Source of the DNA: Psychrobacter sp.
GTDB lineage: Bacteria > Pseudomonadota > Gammaproteobacteria > Pseudomonadales > Moraxellaceae
NCBI RefSeq assembly: GCF_018260395.1
Contig: NZ_JAGLBC010000008.1
Span: 1 to 39,809, forward strand
Direction of reading: 5' to 3'
DNA length: 39,809 nt
The notes beneath the pieces are model-generated. The model was not told the DNA's origin. It saw only the letters and a program-made list of their open reading frames with translations, and did no database searches. The position numbers were made by a program, and so were the translations under genes. This document shows positions 29,456 to 38,676 of the stretch, in pieces; the stretch's first letter is position 1; the number at the start of each line of letters is the position of its first letter.

Positions 29456-30664
29456 TTAATAATGGCGACATTGAGCGGACGGAATGTTAGGGCTATGCTT
29501 ATGAATGTTCAATAAGATACCCACCATTATCATACTCACCAGCATCGATGAGCCTCCATAACTGAAGAAAGGTAAGGTTAAACCTTTGGTCGGCATCAGG
29601 CCCATATTCATGCCAGAGTTAATAATGCCTTGACCGATAAAAATAACAGCAAAACCAAAAGCGCTATAACTTAATCGCATTTGTCGGTTTTTTAAAGCGT
29701 TATAGCTAATACGCATGGCACTAGCCACTACCAAAGCCTCTAGAGTCAGTACCGTTAGAACACCGACTAAGCCTAATTCTTCTCCAGTAATTGCTAATAA
29801 AAAGTCGGTATGCGCCTCTGGTAAATGTGCCAGCTTCTGTACACTTTCTCCATAGCCCACCCCAGTCACCTCACCACGACCAAAGGCAATCAGACTGCGA
29901 GCCAACTGGTAGTCAGAGCCTTGAATATCATCAAAAGGATCTAAGAAAGAGGTCGCACGCGTCATGCGGTATTCCTGGAACATTACCGCATAGGCAGCAC
30001 CAACTGAGCCTAACGCCAATAATATACCTGATTGACTCCAAGGTGCACCAGCCACAAAGAAGATCAATAAAATAACACCAATTATAATTACCAATGATCC
30101 AAAATCAGGTTGCGATAAGAAAAGACCTACCAATATGCCAAACAATAAACCCATGCGCAAAATACCGCCATACCCTTGGCGTACTTCATTGCCTCGGCGT
30201 ACCACAAAATCTGCAGTAAACATCACCATAACTAGTTTTGCCAGCTCCGCCACCTGAAAGTTAAAAGAGCCAATTTCAATCCAACGCTTCGAGCCATTGA
30301 TGGCATCTCCAAACATCAAGGTAGCAATCAACAATAAGATCACAAGCAGTAGCGATGAGGCTAAAGCTAGCATATCGTACATCCATAATAGACGTACTTT
30401 ATAAGCTATATAACCTGCTACAAGTCCCATAAGCATATAAGTCATCTGATGCTTAAAAAAGTAAAGCGGATCCATATGATGCATGTTGGCAAAAGGTATG
30501 GAAGCTGAAGCCACCATAATAAGACTTAATACCATCAGACAGCCCACGCTAGCGATCAGCACACTACCTGCTGAGGGCATAGAAAAGATGCCGGTATTGT
30601 CTTGCTTACGTTTGGATAGGTCATTCGGGGTATAGCCGGATGCGTTAGCAGTGTCTTTTGCCAT
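29456..30664 (-). CDS. ftsW: Septal peptidoglycan polymerase FtsW
   Basis: SEDS-family glycosyltransferase working with FtsI at the division septum. The 402-residue protein has about ten membrane helices. SEDS motifs are GSKRWIEIGSFNFQVAELAK, KLAHLPEAHTDFLLAITGEE (catalytic Asp region) and GLTLPFFSYGGSSML. The cytosolic N-terminal tail is about 30 residues. It lies 67 bases downstream of murD, so it belongs to the cell-wall cluster rather than the rod-elongation locus, which favours FtsW over RodA. The start ATG lacks a clear ribosome-binding site. Confidence 0.94.
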   Translation of the reverse strand: MAKDTANASGYTPNDLSKRKQDNTGIFSMPSAGSVLIASVGCLMVLSLIMVASASIPFANMHHMDPLYFFKHQMTYMLMGLVAGYIAYKVRLLWMYDMLALASSLLLVILLLIATLMFGDAINGSKRWIEIGSFNFQVAELAKLVMVMFTADFVVRRGNEVRQGYGGILRMGLLFGILVGLFLSQPDFGSLVIIIGVILLIFFVAGAPWSQSGILLALGSVGAAYAVMFQEYRMTRATSFLDPFDDIQGSDYQLARSLIAFGRGEVTGVGYGESVQKLAHLPEAHTDFLLAITGEELGLVGVLTVLTLEALVVASAMRISYNALKNRQMRLSYSAFGFAVIFIGQGIINSGMNMGLMPTKGLTLPFFSYGGSSMLVSMIMVGILLNIHKHSPNIPSAQCRHY

Positions 30665-30731
30665 AGAGTATCAACTGTACTTAAACTGATTTTTAATAAT
30701 GAGGATTAACAACAACTAAAGAATATACCCA

Positions 30732-32327
30732 TTAAGCCTTTAATACGCTCACAAGCTCACAGAAATGTTCGCCACGTTCATTGTAGCTGCTGTATTGATC
30801 TAAGCTAGCACACGCAGGAGACAACAATACAGCGGTTACTTGCGACAGACTACTACTTAGTAACTGTTGAGCTTTTGCCATAGCTTGGTCAAGGGTCTGA
30901 TAACGATGCAAGTCCACTTCATCGCTTAAGTTAGCTTGTTGCAGATCATGTTGTATTAACTTGGCATCCTCGCCAATCAACAATACCTGACTCACATACT
31001 TATTAATTAACGGCACCAATTCAGCAAACTTTTGGCCTTTGCCTTGTCCGCCTAGTATCAACATCAACTTAGTTTTACCACTGTTATGACTGCTATAAAC
31101 CGATCCTAAGCCTAAAATAGCAGCCTGCGTAGATCCGACATTGGTTCCTTTAGAGTCGTTAAAGTAATCTATACCTGCTACATTATCCACGTATTGACAG
31201 CGGTGTGGCAGTCCAGAAAAATCTTGTAACGTTTGAAGCATACTTTCTATAGGAATCCCTGCCAGCTCCCCTATCGCTAAAGCTGCTAAAGCATTCACCA
31301 AATTATGTTTACCTTTAACTTTTAATAGATCTGCTAGCAAAAGCTTTTCTGTACCTTTTGCCAAATAAAGACTGCCATCGCCTTCAGTAATTATTCCGTA
31401 TTCTCCTAAATCTGGCGAATTTGAACCAATACTGAGTCTAGGGGTCTTGTCTGCAATTAAAGGACGAGATAAAGCATCGTCACGGTTAACCACAATAGAC
31501 TTAGCTCCCTGAAAAATACGATGCTTAGCTTGATGATAGCCTAACATATCTCCATGTCGATCTAAGTGGTCAGGTGACATATTAAGTACCGTGGCTACTT
31601 TGGCACCTAGATTAGTCACAGTTTCTAACTGAAAGCTAGACAACTCTAAAACCGCCAACTCCATTTTTTCGCCAAGCGCTTCATTGTCTAATAAACTAAG
31701 TGCAGGTACCCCAATATTGCCGCCAACTCCTACATTAATGCCAGCATCTTTAGCCATTTGACCTACTAAAGTGGTAACCGTACTTTTGGCATTAGACCCT
31801 GTAATGGCAATAATGGGTGCAGTACAAGCGTCTTTAAACAATTGAATATCGCTCACAATATTAATGCCAGCTTGCTTAGCTTGAGCCATCGCAGGCGTAG
31901 TTAGGGCAACCCCTGGACTAATTACAATACGCTCAGCTTGTAATAAAAGCTCAGAATCAATGTCTCCAAAAGCACGGATTTTGATATCTGGATGTAATAA
32001 ATCTGCCAATTTTGGAGCTGCATTACTATCAGTAACCGCCACACTATAGCCTCGAGTTGCTAAATAATTAGCAGTGGCCAAACCGGACTGCCCTAAACCA
32101 ATGACCACTTGTAACCCGCTACCTTTATGAATTAGATCATGGGGCATGGTTTTTGATTTAGTATCAGGTTGATAATGTCCAACACTTGAGACACCTTTAG
32201 TTGACTGAGACTTGGTATTCAAGTTTGGTTGGGCCTGATTGTTTGTTTCTAATATATTTTGCGACATATAAGTAGTGGTATGCACTGAGCTTTTATCGCT
32301 TTCGGTAACGGTTTGGTCAGTACTCAT
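30732..32327 (-). CDS. murD: UDP-N-acetylmuramoylalanine-D-glutamate ligase with N-terminal extension
   Basis: Adds D-glutamate to UDP-MurNAc-L-Ala in the cytoplasm. Conserved parts are the N-terminal Rossmann domain (LQVVIGLGQSGLATANYLAT), the ATP loop ITGSNAKSTVTTLVGQMA, LELSSFQLET, NMSPDHLDRHG, FNDSKGTNVGSTQAAI, GGQGKGQKF and LLSPACASLDQ with the following YNERGEHF. The 531 residues exceed the usual 440-460 because of about 70 Ser/Thr/Gln-rich residues before the Rossmann domain. The start at 32327 has AAGGAC upstream; an internal ATG at 32147 (MPHDLIHKGSG) would give a normal-length protein but has no better ribosome-binding site. Confidence 0.95.
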   Translation of the reverse strand: MSTDQTVTESDKSSVHTTTYMSQNILETNNQAQPNLNTKSQSTKGVSSVGHYQPDTKSKTMPHDLIHKGSGLQVVIGLGQSGLATANYLATRGYSVAVTDSNAAPKLADLLHPDIKIRAFGDIDSELLLQAERIVISPGVALTTPAMAQAKQAGINIVSDIQLFKDACTAPIIAITGSNAKSTVTTLVGQMAKDAGINVGVGGNIGVPALSLLDNEALGEKMELAVLELSSFQLETVTNLGAKVATVLNMSPDHLDRHGDMLGYHQAKHRIFQGAKSIVVNRDDALSRPLIADKTPRLSIGSNSPDLGEYGIITEGDGSLYLAKGTEKLLLADLLKVKGKHNLVNALAALAIGELAGIPIESMLQTLQDFSGLPHRCQYVDNVAGIDYFNDSKGTNVGSTQAAILGLGSVYSSHNSGKTKLMLILGGQGKGQKFAELVPLINKYVSQVLLIGEDAKLIQHDLQQANLSDEVDLHRYQTLDQAMAKAQQLLSSSLSQVTAVLLSPACASLDQYSSYNERGEHFCELVSVLKA

Positions 32328-32583
32328 GGTCTGTCCTTGTATCTATATTATGCTATGATGCATCTAATTTTATAATAATCTAAAGCCATTTGTTTTACAG
32401 ATACCGTTTAAGATGCATTGATTGCATTATCTCTAAAATGTAAAATTATGTTAAAATATTGCGCCAAGCCATCGTTCTGAGTGAAGGGTGCCTATTCTAT
32501 CATGAGCCTAGCTTCAATAAACTGAATTTACAGTCTATTCTATGGCTATTTATATATTTTTCTAATTTATTTATTTTTCTAAT

Positions 32584-32600
32584 AGAGTCCAATGGACTCT
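32584..32600. promoter_or_regulatory. Palindrome between murD and the SulP gene
   Basis: AGAGTCC, a 3-base AAT centre and GGACTCT form a perfect inverted repeat. No T run follows on either strand, so an operator is as likely as a hairpin. Confidence 0.5.
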
Positions 32601-32811
32601 GTTCTAAAGCAGATATAGCAATGATTGTTATCTATTGATATCTTTCTACTATAGCACCCCTTTTATGATGTAAATAATATATCGTCCTATTTATGCCAAC
32701 TAATCCCAGTTGCGCCCGTTAAAGCGAGCTTTATAATCGATAATTTCTATAGTTACTGTTAAATTATAAAAGTCTCAAAATACAGCTTTAGGCGCCTAAT
32801 ATTAGATTCAT

Positions 32812-32841
32812 TTGACAGTACAATGCGATTTATCAGATAAA
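32812..32841 (+). promoter_or_regulatory. Candidate promoter for the SulP gene
   Basis: A consensus TTGACA at 32812-32817 is followed after 18 bases by GATAAA (32836-32841). The -35 is perfect and the -10 moderate. It lies about 100 bases before the predicted start. Confidence 0.45.
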
Positions 32842-32935
32842 TAACTTACTAAGCTATAGCACATATTCATTAACCCATATTCAATAATGTAACTTGCTGA
32901 ATCTTATTATTTACCAAATAATTGCCATCAACTTT

Positions 32936-34462
32936 ATGCCGAGTCCTATGCCAAAATCAATGACAATACCTTCTATAACTACCATAAAAGATGAGTGGTT
33001 TTCAAATATACGCGGTGACGTGCTTTCAGGGCTGGTGGTTGCTCTGGCACTGATTCCTGAAGCCATTGCTTTTTCAATTATCGCAGGTGTAGATCCAAAA
33101 GTTGGCTTATACGCCTCTTTTTGTATTGCAGTGGTCATCAGTTTCGTCGGTGGTCGTCCTGGTATGATATCGGCAGCCACTGGCGCTATGGCACTGGTTA
33201 TGGTGACATTGGTGGCAGATCATGGGCTACAGTATCTGTTGGCCGCAACCTTACTGTGCGGAGTGATTCAATTTTTTATGGGGGTATTTAAGCTTGGCAA
33301 TCTAATGCGTTTTGTTTCACGCTCGGTGGTCATTGGCTTTGTCAATGCGCTCGCCATTTTAATTTTTATGGCCCAGTTGCCTGAGCTTAACCCTGCTATG
33401 GAACGTGTCGGTATGACCGTCTATGTTATGACAGCGGCAGGATTAGCCATTATTTACGGTTTTCCACTTATCCCTAAAATTGGCAAAATTATTCCCTCAC
33501 CGCTGATTTGTATCGTCGGATTAACTGCTATTGCTTTATACATGGGTTTAGACATTCGTAATGTGGGTGATATGGGAGCACTACCCGACACTCTGCCTAT
33601 GTTCTTATTACCAGATATTCCACTAACACTGGATACCTTATTGATTATAGCGCCCTACTCTATGGCACTGGCCGTAGTGGGTCTTCTTGAATCAATGATG
33701 ACCGCCACCATAGTCGATGATTTAACTGATACTCCTAGTGATAAGAACCGTGAGTGCCGTGGTCAAGGCGATGCTAACGTTGTTTCAGGATTCTTCGGTG
33801 GTATGGCAGGCTGTGCCATGATCGGTCAGTCGGTCATTAATGTGAAATCTGAAGGTCGCACCCGTTTATCAACCTTTATCGCTGGTGCGGTATTGTTAAT
33901 CATGGTGGTATTCTTGAGTGATTGGGTAAGCATGATTCCTATGGCTGCCTTAGTATCGGTAATGATTATGGTGTCTATTGGTACGTTTAATTGGGAATCG
34001 ATACGTGAGTTTAAAACCCATCCAAAATCCTTTAATGTGGTAATGTTGGCTACCGTAATCACCACTGTCTTTACCCATAACTTAGCCTATGGCGTATTAG
34101 TTGGCGTACTACTGTCTTCACTATTCTTCGCCAATAAGATAGGTCAATTCTTAAGCGTGGTCAGTGAGCTTGATGATGACAACAATACTCGCTACTACTA
34201 TGTGCAAGGTCAGGTTTTTTTCACCTCTACCACTCAGTTTTTAAACAGCTTTGATACCAAAGAAGCTTTGGACAAAGTGGTTATTGATGTCAGCCAAGCT
34301 CATTTTTGGGATGTGACGGCTGTAGACACGCTTGATAAGTTAGTCATTCGTTTTCAACGCGAAGGGATTGATGTTAAAGTAATGGGTCTAAATAATGCCA
34401 GTCGCACCATAATTGATAAATTCTCGATTCACGATCGCCGAGATATAGGCTTATTGGACTAA
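32936..34462 (+). CDS. SulP-family anion transporter with STAS domain
   Basis: Inner-membrane anion transporter of about 508 residues, of the SLC26/SulP type (sulfate, bicarbonate or dicarboxylate). The membrane domain begins [20 protein letters not shown] with [18 protein letters not shown] after it, the classic SulP signature. It continues through about 12-14 helices, with [15 protein letters not shown] and [20 protein letters not shown] with the following AGCAMIGQS. The C-terminal 90 residues form a STAS domain ([20 protein letters not shown]). The start could be the ATG at 32936, 32948 or 32960; none has a strong ribosome-binding site. TTG at 32894 is open but unlikely. The anion is not determinable; pairing with a universal stress protein is seen elsewhere for SulP transporters. 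Confidence 0.88.
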   Translation: MPSPMPKSMTIPSITTIKDEWFSNIRGDVLSGLVVALALIPEAIAFSIIAGVDPKVGLYASFCIAVVISFVGGRPGMISAATGAMALVMVTLVADHGLQYLLAATLLCGVIQFFMGVFKLGNLMRFVSRSVVIGFVNALAILIFMAQLPELNPAMERVGMTVYVMTAAGLAIIYGFPLIPKIGKIIPSPLICIVGLTAIALYMGLDIRNVGDMGALPDTLPMFLLPDIPLTLDTLLIIAPYSMALAVVGLLESMMTATIVDDLTDTPSDKNRECRGQGDANVVSGFFGGMAGCAMIGQSVINVKSEGRTRLSTFIAGAVLLIMVVFLSDWVSMIPMAALVSVMIMVSIGTFNWESIREFKTHPKSFNVVMLATVITTVFTHNLAYGVLVGVLLSSLFFANKIGQFLSVVSELDDDNNTRYYYVQGQVFFTSTTQFLNSFDTKEALDKVVIDVSQAHFWDVTAVDTLDKLVIRFQREGIDVKVMGLNNASRTIIDKFSIHDRRDIGLLD

Positions 34463-34492
34463 TTATCTATTGGCATGAAGCCAAACGCATTT

Positions 34493-34527
34493 AATCCTGC
34501 TCCGGCATTGCCTGAGTGGGATTTTTA
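34493..34527 (+). terminator. Possible terminator/attenuator between the SulP gene and usp
   Basis: AATCC (34493-34497) and GGATT (34519-34523), with a second CTC/GAG pairing inside and a short T run after, make an imperfect hairpin 30 bases past the SulP stop. It may partly reduce read-through into the stress-protein gene. Confidence 0.45.
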
Positions 34528-34567
34528 GTTTACGTTATAGAGATAATTTCCCATTTGAGTAATTTAT

Positions 34568-35428
34568 ATGAGTAATTTAAGACCTGATAGTGTCATTGCT
34601 TGTCTTGATTGTCCAAACCACGTACAAGCTGTACTTGAAGCGAGCATGTGGGCAGCTAAGAACCTCCAAGCCCCTATGGGACTCCTTCACGCAGCGCCTA
34701 CTGTGCAACATAAAGATGCCATGGATTATTCAGGATGTTTGGTGGCTGACGATGGTACTCACCTATTAAATCAGCTGACTTTAGAAGACAAAGACAGCAA
34801 CGGTAAGTTACGAGATCAAGGTCGTCTGTTATTAAAACAAGCACAAAGCTATTGCCAGCAGCATCAAGGACGTTATCAGCATCAGATTTATTATTTACAC
34901 CGTCACTCATCCATTGCAGAAAGCTTAGAGTATGTCGATGAGAGTGCACAGTTAGTCGTGCTTGGACACCAAGTGACCTGTAAAGACACTATATCGGAAC
35001 TAATTCGTGCCAGCCGTTGCCCTACCTTAGTTACTCACGAAACCTTTAAAACGCCAAAAACGGCTCTTTTTGGTTTTGACAATAGACCTACGTGTCATGC
35101 CTTACTCGAGTGGTTATGTCGCACTTCCCTAATCCGAAATTTAACATTGCATGTGGTGATGGTAGGTGAGCAGAATGAACGCAATAAGGATGCGCTTCGT
35201 GAAACTTATGCACGTCTGACTCAATCGGGCATAAGTTGCAAAAAGGCATTAATAGCCGGTTATGATGTTACTGAGACCTTAACGTCCTATCAGCAACAGC
35301 ATAATCTCGATATGCTAATAACCGGTGCGTTTGGAGAGTCTCGATTGCATGAGTGGTTACATGGTAGTGATACCCGTAAGCTACTAAAAGCCAGTCAAAC
35401 CCCTTATTTATTATATCCAAAGATGTAG
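34568..35428 (+). CDS. Tandem-domain universal stress protein
   Basis: Cytoplasmic protein of 286 residues with two UspA-like halves. The first (about 1-155) begins SVIACLDCPNHVQAVLEAS and ends QLVVLGHQVTCKDT with a strand PTLVTHE. The second (about 160-286) begins KTALFGFDNRPTCHALLEW and ends DMLITGAFGESRLHEWLHGS, then TPYLLYPK. The second half keeps the G-2x-G-9x-G-like nucleotide region only partly (GAFGESRLHEWLHGSDTRK). It lies 105 bases downstream of the SulP gene in the same direction, which suggests a functional link to ion or bicarbonate/sulfate stress; that link is inferred. Confidence 0.86.
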   Translation: MSNLRPDSVIACLDCPNHVQAVLEASMWAAKNLQAPMGLLHAAPTVQHKDAMDYSGCLVADDGTHLLNQLTLEDKDSNGKLRDQGRLLLKQAQSYCQQHQGRYQHQIYYLHRHSSIAESLEYVDESAQLVVLGHQVTCKDTISELIRASRCPTLVTHETFKTPKTALFGFDNRPTCHALLEWLCRTSLIRNLTLHVVMVGEQNERNKDALRETYARLTQSGISCKKALIAGYDVTETLTSYQQQHNLDMLITGAFGESRLHEWLHGSDTRKLLKASQTPYLLYPKM

Positions 35429-35789
35429 TTATAGCTAGATAGCTTTTAGCCGGTATAGCTATTTTCCGACCAATACAATCAAACTAAAAAGGTAAGCCTA
35501 GTTATATACTGAGCTCACTTTTTTTATTGCCTTTTTTATTTTTGGCAAATATACCCTATGGTGGCAACGTTAATATTTAAATAGTTACAGTGCCATTTTG
35601 CGGTTCGCACCCCTCTATTCTAGCCTGTCTTATAATAGCCATTTAACTAAAATTTCTTGCACATTGATTTTATAAATTCTGTAGTGCTTTGACACAACCA
35701 AATATTATTTGCTTTCACAAATTACTAACCAATGGCTAACCTACTATAGCCAAACTTAGTTATAATAATTCAGTTATTGCTTGGTATAG

Positions 35790-35840
35790 TGCGCGGTGAT
35801 TTGGTGCACTTAACTTTAATACGCACTAATATGATGCACT
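35790..35840. promoter_or_regulatory. Possible NtrC-binding half-sites upstream of glnK
   Basis: TGCGC (35790-35794) and GTGCA (35804-35808) face each other, and two GCAC elements follow at 35823 and 35837. NtrC sites are TGCAC/GTGCA inverted repeats with a 7-base spacing. Here the first pair is 9 apart, so the match is imperfect. The distance of about 40-90 bases from the sigma-54 box is right. Confidence 0.35.
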
Positions 35841-35876
35841 GTTAGACCTATAGACGTCTTCCCCCTTCGTTTAAGG

Positions 35877-35892
35877 TTGGCACAATTCTTGA
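35877..35892 (+). promoter_or_regulatory. Sigma-54-type promoter for glnK-amtB
   Basis: TTGGCACAATTCTTGA has the -24 GG and the -12 TTG of the TGGCAC-N5-TTGC consensus with correct spacing; the final C is replaced by A. It is about 100 bases upstream of the glnK start. Sigma-54 control is the known pattern for this operon. Confidence 0.65.
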
Positions 35893-35984
35893 AACAGTGA
35901 CATCAATAAAGCTAACTAAATTGCTGTATTATCAAGCCGTTTATAGTAAACAAATAAACTAAACATTATCAAAATCATTAATAA

Positions 35985-36332
<348 letters not shown>

Positions 36333-36441
36333 GCTGTAGGTATTACAGCGCTCATTTTTAGTCATTTAAGATCAAGAACTTAAATCACCACTTTAAATGA
36401 CATTAAGCCACTATCCGATCGCATTCCAAGGGGGAATCATC

Positions 36442-37695
36442 ATGGAAAACCAAATATTTGAACTACAATACGCACTCGATACCTTTTACTTCTTAATATG
36501 TGGCGCTTTAGTCATGTGGATGGCAGCCGGCTTTGCCATGTTAGAAGCTGGACTTGTACGCTCTAAAAACACAACTGAAATTCTAACTAAAAATATAGGT
36601 CTTTTTGCCATTGCTTGTACCATGTACATGATATGTGGTTACCACTTTATGTATGGTGGCGGTTACTTCTTAAGTGGTATTTCAGGCGGTGAAACTTTAG
36701 TTGCAGAGGCATTATCTGCCTCTGCAGAAAATGGCTTCGATGGTGATTCCGTCTATTCAGCCGCTTCTGACTTCTTTTTCCAAGTGGTATTTGTAGCCAC
36801 CTGCATGTCGATTGTATCTGGTGCTGTAGCTGAACGTATGAAGCTTTGGGCTTTTTTCCTCTTTGCTATTGTGATGACAGCCTTCATCTATCCGATGGAA
36901 GGCAGTTGGACTTGGGGCGGTAAAGCTGTTCCATTCATTGGTGAACTTAATTTCGTTGACTTCGCAGGCTCTGGTATTGTTCATATGGCGGGTGCAGCAG
37001 CTGCATTAGCCGGTGTGTTACTATTAGGCGCACGTAAAGGTAAATATGGCAAGAACGGTGAAATCCGCGCTATTCCAGGTGCGAATTTACCGCTTGCGGC
37101 TTTGGGTACGCTTATTTTATGGTTGGGTTGGTTTGGCTTTAACGGTGGTTCTGTATTAAAGCTTGGCGATATTGCCAGTGCAAACTCAGTGGCTATGGTT
37201 TTCTTAAATACCAATGCTGCAGCCGCAGGTGGTGCCATTGGCGCTCTATTGCTTGCACGCCTAATCTTTGGTAAAGCAGATTTAACGATGTTATTGAACG
37301 GTGCATTAGCAGGTCTGGTAGCCATTACCGCAGGCCCAGATACGCCAACGCCTTTAATGGCCACTATTTTTGGCATGATTGCTGGCGTAATTGTGGTTTG
37401 CTCAATCTTAGCATTTGATAAAATGAAGATTGATGATCCAGTTGGTGCTATTTCTGTCCATGGTGTTGTTGGTTTCTTTGGCGTAATGATTGTTCCAATA
37501 ACTAATCCAGAGGCAACATTCCTAGGTCAATTAGGTGGCGCAGCAGTCATCTTTGTTTGGGTATTTGGTTGTAGTTTAATTGTTTGGAGCATTATCAAAA
37601 CAGTGATGGGCTTACGTATTGGTGAAGAAGAAGAGTATGAAGGTGCTGATCTTGCCGAGTGTGGTCAAGAAGCGTACCCTGAATTCGTAAACTAA
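36442..37695 (+). CDS. amtB: Ammonium transporter AmtB
   Basis: Trimeric membrane ammonia/ammonium channel, 417 residues from the ATG at 36442. An AAGGGGGA ribosome-binding site sits six bases before it; an upstream in-frame ATG at 36397 has none. Conserved pore elements are D173 and H181 in DFAGSGIVHMAGAAAALAG and H340 in ISVHGVVGFFG (the twin histidines), plus the helix-1 signature ALVMWMAAGFAMLEAGLVRS. There is no long cleavable signal peptide; the N-terminus before helix 1 is only about 15 residues. It forms an operon with glnK, 109 bases upstream. Confidence 0.95.
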   Translation: MENQIFELQYALDTFYFLICGALVMWMAAGFAMLEAGLVRSKNTTEILTKNIGLFAIACTMYMICGYHFMYGGGYFLSGISGGETLVAEALSASAENGFDGDSVYSAASDFFFQVVFVATCMSIVSGAVAERMKLWAFFLFAIVMTAFIYPMEGSWTWGGKAVPFIGELNFVDFAGSGIVHMAGAAAALAGVLLLGARKGKYGKNGEIRAIPGANLPLAALGTLILWLGWFGFNGGSVLKLGDIASANSVAMVFLNTNAAAAGGAIGALLLARLIFGKADLTMLLNGALAGLVAITAGPDTPTPLMATIFGMIAGVIVVCSILAFDKMKIDDPVGAISVHGVVGFFGVMIVPITNPEATFLGQLGGAAVIFVWVFGCSLIVWSIIKTVMGLRIGEEEEYEGADLAECGQEAYPEFVN

Positions 37696-37748
37696 TTGCC
37701 ATTAAATATTTTTTCTACATAGTTTTATGCATTGTTTTATACATTAAG

Positions 37749-37778
37749 AAGGAGTCTGATAAGGCTCCTTTTTTTTGC
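37749..37778 (+). terminator. Terminator of the glnK-amtB operon
   Basis: AAGGAG (37749-37754) pairs with CTCCTT (37765-37770) and is followed by a run of eight T. It lies 54 bases after the amtB stop. Confidence 0.85.
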
Positions 37779-37840
37779 TTGGTCTTTCTTATACTTAGTC
37801 TTTTTAAGCTTAGTTCTTTTTATGTTTATTCTTTGTCTTT
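37778..37840. repeat. 15-16 bp pyrimidine-rich tandem repeat, 4 degenerate copies
   Basis: Units begin at 37778, 37794, 37809 and 37825, with a shared core close to CTTAGTCTTTTTA. The array sits between the amtB terminator and the convergent ycgN-like gene. Confidence 0.7.
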
Positions 37841-37884
37841 CTATAATGAGTTAAATGATAAACCTGAATCAATTATGATGATGA

Positions 37885-38364
37885 TTAAGCCTTAACCCAA
37901 CGTACAATACGATCTTCTAACTCATCTTCATTAACAGATACTTCGCTAATACAGCGTCCAGCCACTCCAACTCCAGCATTTTTCATACCGTGCTGAGTAG
38001 CTACCGCATCATTGGTAATCAACAAATGCCATTTTGGTAAAGGTTTGCCTAAATACAACCGTTTGTATGAACAACTCTCAGGCAACCACATCATATTAGC
38101 CAATTTATCATAAGTTAAAGAGACACACTCAGGGACGAATTTATGACGATTTGCATAATTTGAACAATACCCAGTGCTACAATCCAATAGCTTGCAAGCC
38201 ACATCAGTATACTCTACCTCATAGGGAGCTTCAGGCTCATCGAGAAACTTCTCTAAACAGCAAGCACCACAGCCATCACACAAAGCCTCCCACTCGACTG
38301 AACTAAGCTCGTCTAACGAGTATTTTTTCCAAAACTCTGGTCTAAGCTGTCGAGTATCGCTCAT
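37885..38364 (-). CDS. ycgN: YcgN-family (UPF0260) cysteine-cluster protein
   Basis: Conserved protein of 159 residues, likely cytoplasmic, function unknown. The family signature is the cysteine set CDGCGACCLEKF near residue 30, then VACKLLDCSTGYCSNY, PECVSL and LPESCSYK, which resembles a YkgJ-type zinc or iron-sulfur binding cluster. PLPKWHLLIT follows, as in YcgN homologues. TAAGGAA precedes the ATG. It is transcribed opposite to its neighbours on both sides. Confidence 0.92.
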   Translation of the reverse strand: MSDTRQLRPEFWKKYSLDELSSVEWEALCDGCGACCLEKFLDEPEAPYEVEYTDVACKLLDCSTGYCSNYANRHKFVPECVSLTYDKLANMMWLPESCSYKRLYLGKPLPKWHLLITNDAVATQHGMKNAGVGVAGRCISEVSVNEDELEDRIVRWVKA

Positions 38365-38676
38365 TGTATTTCCTTAACACCCTTTATTAAAATAACCTTG
38401 TCTAATCATGATTCGCTTTGATTTTTAGTGAAATTATAAATCGCAGACTAATGGATTACTCTTATGTAATCAATAGCAACTCACAAGCCCGATGCTTATT
38501 GGCAAAACTTATTCACATTTTTTAAATCGAAAATATGACATTTGTTTGTTATGTTAAAGGGCGTTATAACACATCGCTGAGGTAATGGCTCAAATTATTA
38601 GTAGCATTAACTCATCAATTCGATACCACTTCAATAATAAAACTTCAATAAAGATAAACCAATAAGGATAAAGATA
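38365..38676. other. Divergent spacer between ycgN and the dienelactone hydrolase gene
   Basis: The 312 bases hold promoters for both genes. The plus-strand promoter is clear at 38542-38570. No gene was seen. Confidence 0.6.
38542..38570 (+). promoter_or_regulatory. Promoter of the dienelactone hydrolase gene
   Basis: TTGTTT (38542-38547), a 17-base spacer and TATAAC (38565-38570) fit sigma-70. The outer bases TGTTAT and ATAACA also form an inverted repeat across the spacer, which could be an operator. The leader is about 100 bases. Confidence 0.65.

Larger units (their letters stand above)
32328..32893. other. Long murD-SulP divergent spacer
   Basis: This AT-rich region of more than 560 bases has no convincing gene. 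It holds promoters in both directions, a 17-bp direct duplication at about 32549-32582 (unit close to TTTATTTATTTTTCTAA) and a 17-bp palindrome at 32584-32600. A GC-richer island at about 32460-32515 could mark a small RNA or leader, but I do not recognise it. Confidence 0.5.

Noticed and set aside
32460-32515. GC-richer island considered as a small RNA gene
   Set aside because: No recognisable family, no clear promoter-terminator pair; noted only in the spacer description.
36981-37376. Antisense open frame of 131 codons inside amtB
   Set aside because: It is a mirror of the glycine/alanine-rich codons of the transporter, with no independent support.
38548-38571. TGTTAT...ATAACA upstream of the hydrolase as a second Zur box
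   Set aside because: The half-sites are 13 bases apart instead of forming the compact GTTATA-N-TATAAC core, and the -10 element explains one half.
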